Below are positions 52,678 through 60,809 of a stretch of DNA of 64,000 nt, piece after piece. Position numbers and translations under genes: made by a program. The stretch comes from UBA6168 sp964423205 (GTDB lineage: Bacteria; Bacteroidota; Bacteroidia; Chitinophagales; Saprospiraceae), in NCBI GenBank assembly GCA_964423205.1, contig CAYRDX010000005.1, forward strand, positions 49,776 to 113,775. Reading direction: 5' to 3'. Numbering within the stretch: position 1 is the first letter of the stretch; each line of letters starts with the position of its first letter. The notes under the pieces are model-generated. The model was given only the letters and a program-made list of their open reading frames with translations. It ran no database searches and had not been told where the DNA came from.

Positions 52678-53127
52678 TCAAGACCATTGAGTTAAGTCAC
52701 GGTACCATCTGTATTTACTCCATTCTGTCATAAGACGGGCATCGAGCCTAACACCGTCGCTTACGCCCATATTGGCTTCCACATGCCTGACCTTTCGCAT
52801 GCAGGGATGACTGTGCCCACTTGTGGATGGTTCAGCATGAATCGCAGGGTCATTTCTGGCAATGTCATTCCTGCTGGAATCCATTTATTGAGCGCTTCAG
52901 CATGCTCTACTGCCTGGGCTAAATTTCACCCTTAAAATAGCCTTTCCTGAAATCCCCTTCATCAAAAATGGTGTCTAAAGTCAGATTTCCGGTCAGTGTT
53001 CCTTCATCAAAAGGAACCCGGGCTATGACTCCAAAGGGTCTGTATCTTTCCAGTCAGCTTAGCCCCACATTCCGTAACCAATTTCACTAAGCTCCCAGTT
53101 GGTTTTCCCAAAGCGTCTGTATTGCAT
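52678..53127 (-). pseudogene. Aldo/keto reductase relic with internal deletion
   Basis: On the minus strand the piece starts MQYRRFGKTNWELSEIGYGM, the canonical N-terminus of an aldo/keto reductase, and reaches a stop after WG. After a short tail it jumps to FGVIARVPFDEGTLTGNLTL and LDTIFDEGDFRKGYF. It then reads ALNKWIPAGMTLPEMTLRFM with LNHPQVGTVIP, and in another frame MRKVRHVEANMGVSDG to the TGA at 52680-52678. About 150-180 residues between N- and C-terminal parts are missing, including most of the barrel, and at least two further frame or stop lesions are present. It is a clear pseudogene. Confidence 0.85.
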
Positions 53128-53343
53128 GTGTTTATTATTTGAAAATTAATGGAAAAAGGGCAATGTTCCCTGGCGTGCAAATTAGCGTTCCGGCAAAAGA
53201 AAGTGAAATGATTGGCAGTTGATTAATTGCAATGAGTTGACTTTAGTTCAAAAAAGGAGGTTGCATTGTTTGTATAAGGTATAGTGTATAGGAGGACAAT
53301 TTCAATTTTACTACTATTGTTCAATTTTGATGATACCCATGGG

Positions 53344-54432
53344 ATGAACATGAAAATTACAAGGCTGTTCAATCGGAAAAATGTCTGGATATTCCTTGGT
53401 CTTGTGGCTATTGCAGTCCGGTGGTTGATGAGTCCAACTATAGTGGAAGCTTATTACAGTCGGGGAGTTTTCCAATGGATTCGCCGGTTTTTTGATTTTG
53501 TGACCAATATCCTGCCTTTTGCCCTTGTCTATCTGTTGTTTTTCATGCTGCTGGGTTGGTTACTCTTCGTGACTGTTCGTTTTTTTAAAAATAAACAACC
53601 TTGGAAAATCAGACTTCTGCGGCTGGCCTATTCGATTGTTGCTTTTGCTGGTGGTTTCGTTTTCTTTTTTCTGTCTTTGTGGGGTTATAATTATGGCAGG
53701 ATTCCACTGGAGCAAACGATGGGTTTGGTACCGAAACCTTTGAGCATTGAGGAATTGAAGGCAGAATTGGTAAGAAGCACCAGTGAAGTAAGTAGATTAA
53801 GGGAATTATTACCCGGTGTCAGTCAGCAAGAAGTATCGGATTCACTTTTACCAATGGACTTAGAAAACACTATGCGCTTTGAGCTTTATAAAACACTTAA
53901 CGATTTAGGTTATTCACCTGAAGGGAAAGTCAGAGCGAGGCTGCTGTATCCAAAAGGCATTTTATTGAGAATTAGCACTGCAGGTATTTACATTCCTTTT
54001 ACAGGAGAAGGGCACGTCGATGCGGGCCTTCACCATTTGCAAATTCCTTTTGTAATAGTCCATGAAATGTCGCATGGAATGGGCTTTGGCGATGAAGGAA
54101 CCTGCAATTTCCTGGCCTATCTGGCCTGTATGAATTCCGAAATACCTTACCTGAATTATTTAGGTGAATTGTACTATTGGCGATATGTTGCCGCCAACTA
54201 TCAGAAATACCAGCCGGAGGACTTTGAAGACTTTTGGGAACATTTACCTGAAGGAATGCTGAATGATCTATTATCCATCCGAAAAGCCATCGAGCAATAT
54301 CCGGATATTTTACCGGATATCAGGGATGCTGCCTACAATGCCTATCTGCAATCACAGGGAGTTCGAGATGGGATACAAAATTACGACCGGGTGATAATGA
54401 TGGTACACGCTTTAAAGTCCGGTGAAAAATAG
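53344..54432 (+). CDS. DUF3810 membrane protein with HExxH motif
   Basis: About 362 residues from ATG 53344 or 53350; a GTG at 53284 gives a longer form. Three hydrophobic helices lie in the first 120 residues (NVWIFLGLVAIAVRWLM, NILPFALVYLLFFMLLGWLLF, LAYSIVAFAGGFVFFFLSL). The C-terminal domain carries VIVHEMSHGMGFGDEGTCNFLAYLACM, a zinc metallopeptidase-like HExxH followed by a likely Glu ligand. This matches DUF3810, a Bacteroidota/Firmicutes family of unknown function. It may be a membrane protease, but no substrate is known. A GGAGG stretch at 53291-53295 could be a leader feature or chance. Confidence 0.82.
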   Translation: MNMKITRLFNRKNVWIFLGLVAIAVRWLMSPTIVEAYYSRGVFQWIRRFFDFVTNILPFALVYLLFFMLLGWLLFVTVRFFKNKQPWKIRLLRLAYSIVAFAGGFVFFFLSLWGYNYGRIPLEQTMGLVPKPLSIEELKAELVRSTSEVSRLRELLPGVSQQEVSDSLLPMDLENTMRFELYKTLNDLGYSPEGKVRARLLYPKGILLRISTAGIYIPFTGEGHVDAGLHHLQIPFVIVHEMSHGMGFGDEGTCNFLAYLACMNSEIPYLNYLGELYYWRYVAANYQKYQPEDFEDFWEHLPEGMLNDLLSIRKAIEQYPDILPDIRDAAYNAYLQSQGVRDGIQNYDRVIMMVHALKSGEK

Positions 54433-54437
54433 CTTGA

Positions 54438-55115
54438 TCAACCTTTAAAACTTTGCAGGATTTGAATGAGTACTTCGTTCAGGTTGGTGACGGCAAGAGG
54501 AATGCTCCAGTTGTTCTTGTTTCTTTTTTCAACATAGTTTGAAATCGAGCGGATTTCCAAAAAATTTACATCGGCCATCAGGCAGGCTGTAAAAAAACCT
54601 GCTCCTTCCATACTTTCCACATCTGCACGATATTTTTCTGTAACCATGCGTATGCTTTCCGGATGACCATGAACTTTATTTACAGTGAGCCCATTTACTT
54701 TTTTCAAAAAGGAAAACTCCTCTGTGTGCGGGTTAATCAACTTTTTTAAGGTCAGTGGAAACTGATTAACATCCACCAGCTCCATATCAAAAACATCCCG
54801 GAAAATTCCATCAGCCTCCTCTATGCCCAAGTCGCCAAATTGTTCAGACACGACGTTCACCACCTCTCCTATTGCCAAAGACTTGTCAAAAGCTCCCGCA
54901 ATGCCTGCATTGATTGCAAGGTCGAAACCATTGCGGCCCACCATCAATCCGGTGCTTGCCGCCATATTGGCGGAACCGATTCCGGTAATGAGTACCTTGA
55001 TTTCAATATCCCCTTGTTGAAAATGAAAAGGTGCGATGGGATACCAGGAATCTTCCAAAAAAGCCAATAATGGTGCAATTTCCAATGAAGTCGCCGACGT
55101 GATTAAAAGTCTCAT
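54438..55115 (-). CDS. mqnB: Futalosine hydrolase
   Basis: A 225-residue nucleosidase of the MTA/SAH family from ATG 55115 (MRLLITSATSLEIAPL); the open frame from 55160 overlaps ybbR. Motifs: the ITGIGSANMAAS turn, LAINAGIAGAFDKSLAIGEVV with the base-binding site, and VESMEGAGFFTACLMADV with the catalytic Glu, followed by LEIRSISNYVEKR. MqnB removes hypoxanthine from futalosine in the second step of the alternative menaquinone pathway. It is 22 bp downstream of ybbR, at the end of the DUF1573-yajC-ybbR cluster, and no other mqn gene is in the window. Confidence 0.85.
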   Translation of the reverse strand: MRLLITSATSLEIAPLLAFLEDSWYPIAPFHFQQGDIEIKVLITGIGSANMAASTGLMVGRNGFDLAINAGIAGAFDKSLAIGEVVNVVSEQFGDLGIEEADGIFRDVFDMELVDVNQFPLTLKKLINPHTEEFSFLKKVNGLTVNKVHGHPESIRMVTEKYRADVESMEGAGFFTACLMADVNFLEIRSISNYVEKRNKNNWSIPLAVTNLNEVLIQILQSFKG

Positions 55116-55137
55116 ATTTGGTGTATGGATGAGGAAT

Positions 55138-56082
55138 TTACCTGAAGAAAAAATACTCAACTGTGCTGGGCAGGATACGCACTGATTTCACCCATTTGGG
55201 TTGTCGTGAAACTGTGAGAGTCGCCCTGTTTGAGATGTAATTCGAAAATTTTTCGGGTAAAATTGCACTGACTTCAAAGTCTTCAGCTTTGACGATTTCA
55301 TAATAACTAAGGGGAACTACCAGGGTCAATTCAACGGAGGTGGGTAAAAACTGAATGCTGTCACCCGAAACATACCCTGATGCTTTCACAGGTACAACGA
55401 AGCTCTTTTCAGTAAACTGTTCAACTGGTATGAAGACGTTTGTCTTTTCCTCGGAAAGTTTAAGATTCTTATTCTCTGGTTTAATCAGATGAACAACTGC
55501 TGCTTGGGATTCTTTAATTCCTGAGAGTGACAGATTTTCTGTTCGGATGAATTCAATTTCTTTCAGAGAGACTTCAGGACCCCAAACTTTCACGCTATCG
55601 GGTGAAAGCCTAATAGAATCCAAAACGAAATAATCCTGTGCCAGGTCTATTTGGCTGTCCAACAGAATGGGCACCACTTTCACATGTGTGCGATCCAAAT
55701 CAAGAGGAATAAATTCTGGAGATATGGCAACTACTTGTAAACTGGTTACTGCGTTTATTTTTCTGATGATTTCATCTCTGGGAATTTCAGCCTCATCATA
55801 ATTTTCCAGGTCAAAACTTATAGATGTTTCCTTGTTAAAAAGCCAACTCGATAAAAGCTGCCAGCCGTGACCGGAAATCGTAGCCTGAATATTGGAAACC
55901 GGATTACTGGAAAAATCCATTCCCGGTTTGAGTTTGTACTCGATATGAACCGGCCGCACGGTTTCGTATGTTTTTGACATTTTGACAAAAAACCAAAACA
56001 TCATGGCTATGCCCATGCAAATCATCAGAATTGCCTGGTCTTCGCGCAGCTTCAGTTTTTTTAAAGTCTCACTAAGATTCAT
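55138..56082 (-). CDS. YbbR-domain membrane protein
   Basis: A 314-residue protein with one N-terminal transmembrane helix (AILMICMGIAMMFWFFVKM) and a periplasmic part built from YbbR-like beta domains (RPVHIEYKLKPGMDFSSNP, then DLDRTHVKVVPILLDSQIDL, then SVKVWGPEVSLKEIEFIRTENLSLSG, then FVVPVKASGYVSG). YbbR repeats occur in CdaR, a regulator of diadenylate cyclase in Firmicutes; no dacA homologue is adjacent here. The gene order yajC-ybbR is a known Bacteroidota arrangement. It is probably cotranscribed with yajC upstream and mqnB downstream. Confidence 0.85.
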   Translation of the reverse strand: MNLSETLKKLKLREDQAILMICMGIAMMFWFFVKMSKTYETVRPVHIEYKLKPGMDFSSNPVSNIQATISGHGWQLLSSWLFNKETSISFDLENYDEAEIPRDEIIRKINAVTSLQVVAISPEFIPLDLDRTHVKVVPILLDSQIDLAQDYFVLDSIRLSPDSVKVWGPEVSLKEIEFIRTENLSLSGIKESQAAVVHLIKPENKNLKLSEEKTNVFIPVEQFTEKSFVVPVKASGYVSGDSIQFLPTSVELTLVVPLSYYEIVKAEDFEVSAILPEKFSNYISNRATLTVSRQPKWVKSVRILPSTVEYFFFR

Positions 56083-56164
56083 GCGGCCGGTTCAGTCAAT
56101 TTGGAACAACAATGAGTGTTAAAACTCATTGGCAGGTCATTTAAAAATCAATCTTTGAACTCTA

Positions 56165-56509
56165 TTAATTGTCTGATGACTCAATAGGTCCGCTGGATTT
56201 ACCCTTACCGTAAACACCTTCAGTCATTTCTTTTGAAATAGCACCTTTTGTAACTCTGATAAAGGTTTTGGTTCCCACTTCGAGAGTTACAATTTCGCCA
56301 TCAATTTTATTAATCCTTCCCAACATACCACTAGAGGTAACAACATCCTGACCTTTTTCAAGTTCTTTGGCAAATTTGTTTTGTTCTTTCTGGCGCTTAG
56401 ACTGAGGCCTGATAATAAACAGCCAGAAAACCAGGATAATCAGACCGAAAAATAGGAGATTGAACATACCGGCATTCCCGCCAGCTTGTAAGAAAATGAG
56501 TGTTTGCAT
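56165..56509 (-). CDS. yajC: Preprotein translocase subunit YajC
   Basis: A 114-residue protein with one transmembrane helix (MFNLLFFGLIILVFWLFIIRPQSKRQKEQNKF), the IRPQ-KRQ junction that identifies YajC, and a cytoplasmic domain with the QDVVTSSGMLGRINKIDGEIVTLEVG pattern. YajC associates with SecDF at the Sec translocon. It lies in the conserved DUF1573-yajC-ybbR order. Confidence 0.94.
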   Translation of the reverse strand: MQTLIFLQAGGNAGMFNLLFFGLIILVFWLFIIRPQSKRQKEQNKFAKELEKGQDVVTSSGMLGRINKIDGEIVTLEVGTKTFIRVTKGAISKEMTEGVYGKGKSSGPIESSDN

Positions 56510-56595
56510 TTTTGTCTATTTTATTGGTAAAGCGCTAAGTTGAAAACTAAAAATGAGAATTCAACCAAGCATTATTAAAACTTTATTCAGTGATT

Positions 56596-57087
56596 TCATA
56601 ACACATTTCCGCGAATGTAAATTCTGGTGGTGGAGGGATAAGTGTTCGAAGTGATGGTAATAGGTTTTTCCTGAAATCCGGTTCTGTTTTCTGAATCAAA
56701 CATCACCTTTATTGTACCTCCTTGACCGGGAGAAATAGGCACTTTGGGCCAGTCAGGCACTGTACAGCCACAGGTAGAATGCGCATTGTGAATGACCAAA
56801 GGGACTTTGCCGTAATTCGTAAACTGGAATTCGTGTTCAACTGTCGCTCCTTCCCGGATTTCTCCAAAATCAAACACAGCATTATTAAAAATCATCTTCG
56901 CCACATTCACGGTATCGATCGGGCCATCAGATGTAACTGGATTTCTGATGATGGAGCTTATCTTTCCATTGGTTGGCACTTCCTGTACTTTTTGGCCTTC
57001 TTTTTCTGCCTGGCATCCTGAAAAAAATAAAATCATCAGGGCTAATAAGGAAAGAAGGCTTATTCTCTTATGTTTGCTCACTACCAT
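56596..57087 (-). CDS. DUF1573 lipoprotein
   Basis: About 163 residues if translation starts at ATG 57087 (MVVSKHKRISLL), which leaves a 41-nt distance from the -7 element; ATG 57111 is an alternative. It has a lipobox (LMILFFSGC). The DUF1573 domain (about 60-160) reads AVFDFGEIREGATVEHEFQFTNYGKVPLVIHNAHSTCGCTVPDWPKVPISPGQGGTIKVMFDSENRTG. Such Ig-like domains are frequent in Bacteroidota envelope proteins of unknown function. It heads the cluster with yajC, ybbR and mqnB. Confidence 0.85.
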   Translation of the reverse strand: MVVSKHKRISLLSLLALMILFFSGCQAEKEGQKVQEVPTNGKISSIIRNPVTSDGPIDTVNVAKMIFNNAVFDFGEIREGATVEHEFQFTNYGKVPLVIHNAHSTCGCTVPDWPKVPISPGQGGTIKVMFDSENRTGFQEKPITITSNTYPSTTRIYIRGNVL

Positions 57088-57127
57088 TGTTGACCATGCT
57101 CTTATTGGCATTTTTTTAAAAGTGCTG

Positions 57128-57135
57128 CAAATGTA
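57128..57135 (-). promoter_or_regulatory. -7 element (TACATTTG) for the DUF1573 operon
   Basis: A perfect TAnnTTTG element on the minus strand in the divergent region with GH15. Confidence 0.6.
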
Positions 57136-57176
57136 AGCTTTCAGCACACAATTCCGTAAACATAACAGTGGCATGT

Positions 57177-57184
57177 TAAATTTG
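57177..57184 (+). promoter_or_regulatory. -7 element (TAAATTTG) for the GH15 gene
   Basis: A perfect TAnnTTTG element 27 nt before the ATG at 57211. Together with the element at 57128-57135 it makes a compact divergent promoter pair. Confidence 0.6.
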
Positions 57185-57210
57185 CCCTTTCCTTAACCTA
57201 TTTATGATAT

Positions 57211-58992
57211 ATGAAACCTCACAAGTACAATTGTGGAATCATTGGTAACTGCTCCTATCTCGCGCTCATCGACCTGAATGCCAATGTAGGATGGTTGTGT
57301 TGGCCGAAATTTGACAGCAGCTTTGTCTTTGGTACGATGCTCGATGAAAACAAGGGAGGTCGATTCTCCATTACCCCGGAGTGGGATACTTTCTCTTCAG
57401 AGCAACATTACATTTCTAATACCAATATCCTCGAGACAGTTTTTGAATGTGAAGATGGAGCTTATAAAGTTATTGATTTTGCCCCCCGATTCATGCAATA
57501 TGAACGGATGCACAAACCTTTAATGTTGGTAAGAAAAGTTGTGCCTCTGCGTGGCCGTCCAAGAGTAAAAGTAAGTTGCCGGCCCGTCGGGAATTACGGT
57601 GAGCTACAACCCAGCCTGGTTATAGGAAGCAATCATATCCGTTATGAAGGGTTGGAAGCCCATCTCAGGGTGACGACAAATATCTCCCTGAATTATCTTA
57701 TGGAAGAGCAAGCTTTCGTCTTGAACGAGGTCAAATATCTGGTTCTAACGTGGGGTGTACCATTGGAGGATTCTCTTAAGGCAACTGTTGAGTCGTTTCT
57801 CGATAAAACCACCTACTATTGGCAGCGTTGGGTAAGGAATACTGCGATTGAAGACTTCCGTCAGGAGACAATTATCAGAGCAGCTCTTACCTTAAAACTG
57901 CATACCTATCAGGATACAGGGGCCATCATCGCTGCTGCCAGCACCAGCCTGTCGGAGTATCCCGGTTCGACCCGAAATTGGGATTTCAGATATTGTTGGC
58001 TTCGCAATGCCTACTATACCATCAAAGCATTGCATGACCTGGGGCATTTTGGCATTTTAATGGACTATGCCAATTACATAGAAAACATTGTTTTGAATGA
58101 AGACCGTCGGTTGAGACCATTTTATCCAATTGCATTGGGCAGTGATGTAGTAGAAAAAATATTGCCCCTTAAAGGATATATGGGCGAAAGGCCTGTTAGA
58201 ATTGGCAATCAGGCATTTGAGCACATTCAAAATGATGTGTACGGGCAGGTTTTGGTGACCTTGTTGCCGTTTTTTATTGATGCGCGCCTGAAGGACATAG
58301 ATAATAAAACACTGATAGGAAATGTCAAACATTGTCTGGAAATGATAGACCAAACATTGGAGGAACCCGATAATGGCGTTTGGGAGTTTCGTGGTGTTTC
58401 ACAATTGCATTGCTACACCATGTTATTCCATTGGGCGGGAGCACATGCAGCACGCAAGATTGCCAGAGTGATTGGTGATTATAAAATGACTATTTATGCA
58501 GGACGCCTGATTAAGAGAGCGGCAGCACTGATTGAACAATGTTATGATAAAGAACGTGGGGTTTATACTCAGGCCATAGGCTCCAATTATCTCGATGCCA
58601 GCATGTTGCAACTGATAAATATGGGTTACCTGAATCCAAATTCTTCCAAAGCAAAGCGGCACCTCGAAGTCTTGGTTGAAAACCTTTCTGCAAAGGATGG
58701 GCTGTTTTACCGGTATAAACATCCGGATGATTTCGGGGAACAAAAGTCGACTTATTTGCTGTGTGCTTTTTGGTATGTCGAAGCTTTGGCTCGAATGAAC
58801 AGAACAAAAGAAGCGATTGAAATTTTTGAGAATCTTATGAAATATGGTAACCACCTCGACCTGTTTAGTCAGGATGTTGATGAAGTTACCGAAAGTCAGT
58901 ACGGTAATTTCCCGCAGACATTCAGCCATGTAGGTTTAATCAATGCTGCCTTTACCATTTCACGAAAGCTTGAAAAGCCCATTTACCTTTAG
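57211..58992 (+). CDS. GH15 glycoside hydrolase (glucoamylase/trehalase-like)
   Basis: A 593-residue protein without a signal peptide, so cytoplasmic. The N-terminal beta domain starts YNCGIIGNCSYLALIDLNANVGWLCWPKFDSSFVFG, the pattern of the GH15 trehalase/glucoamylase-like family. The (alpha/alpha)6 barrel includes YPGSTRNWDFRYCWLRNAYYTIKAL with the conserved WDYR-type motif, and the catalytic Glu pair is expected in LEEPDNGVWEFRG and near DEVTESQYGNFPQTFSH. Family members hydrolyse trehalose or alpha-glucans. It is followed after 47 bp by aroK and shares a divergent promoter region with DUF1573. Confidence 0.9.
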   Translation: MKPHKYNCGIIGNCSYLALIDLNANVGWLCWPKFDSSFVFGTMLDENKGGRFSITPEWDTFSSEQHYISNTNILETVFECEDGAYKVIDFAPRFMQYERMHKPLMLVRKVVPLRGRPRVKVSCRPVGNYGELQPSLVIGSNHIRYEGLEAHLRVTTNISLNYLMEEQAFVLNEVKYLVLTWGVPLEDSLKATVESFLDKTTYYWQRWVRNTAIEDFRQETIIRAALTLKLHTYQDTGAIIAAASTSLSEYPGSTRNWDFRYCWLRNAYYTIKALHDLGHFGILMDYANYIENIVLNEDRRLRPFYPIALGSDVVEKILPLKGYMGERPVRIGNQAFEHIQNDVYGQVLVTLLPFFIDARLKDIDNKTLIGNVKHCLEMIDQTLEEPDNGVWEFRGVSQLHCYTMLFHWAGAHAARKIARVIGDYKMTIYAGRLIKRAAALIEQCYDKERGVYTQAIGSNYLDASMLQLINMGYLNPNSSKAKRHLEVLVENLSAKDGLFYRYKHPDDFGEQKSTYLLCAFWYVEALARMNRTKEAIEIFENLMKYGNHLDLFSQDVDEVTESQYGNFPQTFSHVGLINAAFTISRKLEKPIYL

Positions 58993-59039
58993 CAGAGATT
59001 TATACATTGTGAAATTGCTACTGCACAAATTCTGATAGG

Positions 59040-59555
59040 ATGAAAATTTTTCTGATCGGTTTTATGGGCTCCGGTAAGTCATACACTGGCAAGCATTTAG
59101 CAACCCACCTTAATTACACCTTTGTCGACCTTGATGAAGAAATAGTCTCTGGTGAAGGCAAAAGCATTCCTGAAATTTTTATCCATGGTGAGGAATATTT
59201 CAGAAGGATAGAAAAGGAATACTTGAGAAAAACTGAGCACATTGATCATGCAATAATCGCTACAGGAGGGGGTGCACCTTGCTTTCACGGCAATATGGGC
59301 TGGATGAATGAGCATGGTGTGACTGTTTTTCTGGACACCCATCCGGAAATACTGGTTAACCGACTAAGCAAGAAAATTCACAAGCGACCGGTGCTGAAAG
59401 CTAAGGTAGGAAAGGAATTGATGGACCTTGTAAGCGATTTATTAAACTCCAGGATGGAATATTATAATCAAGCACAATTGGCCTGCGAAGTAAAAGAAGA
59501 CGGTAAAGAAGCATGGGAGGTTTTGCTGCATCATCTGAAGTTTTACAAGATTTGA
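59040..59555 (+). CDS. aroK: Shikimate kinase
   Basis: A 171-residue kinase of the usual size that phosphorylates shikimate in aromatic amino acid synthesis. Motifs: Walker A GFMGSGKSYTGKHLA near residues 7-21, the Asp of FVDLDEEI for shikimate and Mg binding, FRRIEKEYL with the substrate Arg, IIATGGGAPC, and the lid Arg in KRPVLKAK. It follows the GH15 gene by 47 bp and may be cotranscribed. Confidence 0.93.
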   Translation: MKIFLIGFMGSGKSYTGKHLATHLNYTFVDLDEEIVSGEGKSIPEIFIHGEEYFRRIEKEYLRKTEHIDHAIIATGGGAPCFHGNMGWMNEHGVTVFLDTHPEILVNRLSKKIHKRPVLKAKVGKELMDLVSDLLNSRMEYYNQAQLACEVKEDGKEAWEVLLHHLKFYKI

Positions 59556-59990
59556 TGTAATAGGTGTAATTACTTTCCGTGCATTTCTCACCGACATGAT
59601 GTCACATTTGAGTAGGAAGATAGGGACAATAATATCACAGAATGTCTCAGAATAGTTAATTTCATTAATTGTTTTTCAATTCTATTGAAATCCAAAGCTC
59701 GATCTGGTAAAATTTACTCCGTCACAATTTCTCCATATCACAGTTTGTGATACCATGTTACACCTGACATCTTGCGAATGATTTGATATTTACAATTCTC
59801 TAATAATCCTATGAATTAATTTGTTAAGACCCGTACTTTGTAACGGACTGTATTCAGTTGATCTCGATAAACTAAGTACCTGGGTGTTTCTCGCACATTG
59901 TAAAGTGAATTAATTCATCATCTTCCAATTTCTTTAAGGTAAAGGAGCACAAGCGTCAGACCGATTGATTAACTCTAATTAGATTCAGAC
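59556..59990. other. 435-bp intergenic region with a palindromic site
   Basis: AT-rich non-coding sequence. It holds a perfect inverted repeat TATCACA-GTT-TGTGATA at 59736-59752. About 150 nt before the next ATG there is a near-consensus TACTTTG (one base short in the spacer). A long leader for the gene at 59991 is possible. Confidence 0.45.
59736..59752. promoter_or_regulatory. Palindrome TATCACA-N3-TGTGATA, possible operator
   Basis: Seven-base perfect arms, 239 bp before the ATG at 59991. Too short for a terminator and without a T-run; the size fits a dimeric regulator site. No regulator can be named. Confidence 0.35.
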
Positions 59991-60539
59991 ATGAATTCTA
60001 TAACCATCGCTATACCCATGCTTTCCGCTCAAAAGTGGGAGGCTGAGTTGGCAATGAAAATACTGGTGCGATTTTACCAAACCCTCGGAAAGAGACAGAA
60101 GGAGGCAACTTTGATCAAGATTCTTGATGATGGTACTCATATTGAGCTAATAACCAAATACCTGAGGCAAAAAAGCCTAAAAGAGAATTGCCAAATTGTT
60201 AAAACCGAGAACAGGTTATTCGAACAATTGCCATTGGAGGGGCCCACTTTTGTTTTTCTTCCTATGGTAAACCCTGGTTCTAACTGGATAAGAACAGCTA
60301 TTTCATTTGGTATGCCGGTAATAGCTATGAAGGGAGCAAGAAACAGCATCTATCTTGATGCTACTTGCAGTGCCATATTTGAGTGTTATGAAGAAGTGGA
60401 TTATGTTGTAAGGATTGCTGATTGGCTGGAGATGTTGGTCATGGATCCGGGCGCCCAGGATTTTCTATTAAAAGGAGCAAAAAAGAGAAAATTGATTTTT
60501 AAACAAGAAGCTGCAAACTTATTATCTAAAGTAGCTTAG
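59991..60539 (+). CDS. Unknown protein resembling the C-terminal half of a GT-B glycosyltransferase
   Basis: A 182-residue protein. From residue 60 it resembles the nucleotide-sugar-binding half of GT4-type glycosyltransferases: a strand (NCQIVKTENRLFEQLP), FVFLPMVNPGSNWIRTAISFGMPVIAMKG (compare the usual E-G-x-x-x-x-EAM-x-x-G-x-PVIA pattern), then VDYVVRIADWLEMLV and a final basic helix. The conserved E-x7-E residues of active enzymes are not obvious, and the acceptor-binding N-terminal half is absent. It may be a degenerate paralogue or a regulatory protein; the assignment is by pattern only. Confidence 0.55.
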   Translation: MNSITIAIPMLSAQKWEAELAMKILVRFYQTLGKRQKEATLIKILDDGTHIELITKYLRQKSLKENCQIVKTENRLFEQLPLEGPTFVFLPMVNPGSNWIRTAISFGMPVIAMKGARNSIYLDATCSAIFECYEEVDYVVRIADWLEMLVMDPGAQDFLLKGAKKRKLIFKQEAANLLSKVA

Positions 60540-60780
60540 TCAGGAAGTTGTCTGTTGGGATTATCTGGCGGTTTACCATCGTGACCCCCAGCAAGTACCC
60601 CTCATTGTTCCCCCCAGGTAAACGATGATTCCCAACTTTCGACTTTCTATTAGGATAAACAGGTGTTTGATTTATTAAAAAAACGACTCTTAGGATGAGG
60701 TTCCACGATGGAATGGTCCGAGGAATCCCTTTCTACCTGTTGAAAGGGGAAAATTACCTTAAGCCTTTTTTCATTTAGGG

Positions 60781-60802
60781 CAGGGTACAGTTCTGTACCC
60801 TG
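60781..60802 (+). terminator. Hairpin CAGGGTACAG-TT-CTGTACCCTG
   Basis: A perfect 10-bp stem followed on the plus strand by TTTCTCTTTATTTTCC. It lies 8 bp beyond the stop of the minus-strand gene at 60810 and about 240 bp after the plus-strand gene at 59991, so it could serve either. Confidence 0.6.
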
Positions 60803-60809
60803 TTTCTCT

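Noticed and set aside
59736..59752. CRP-type binding site
   Set aside because: The half-sites are in the opposite arrangement and spacing (TCACA-N3-TGTGA) to a CRP site (TGTGA-N6-TCACA), so only a generic operator is suggested.
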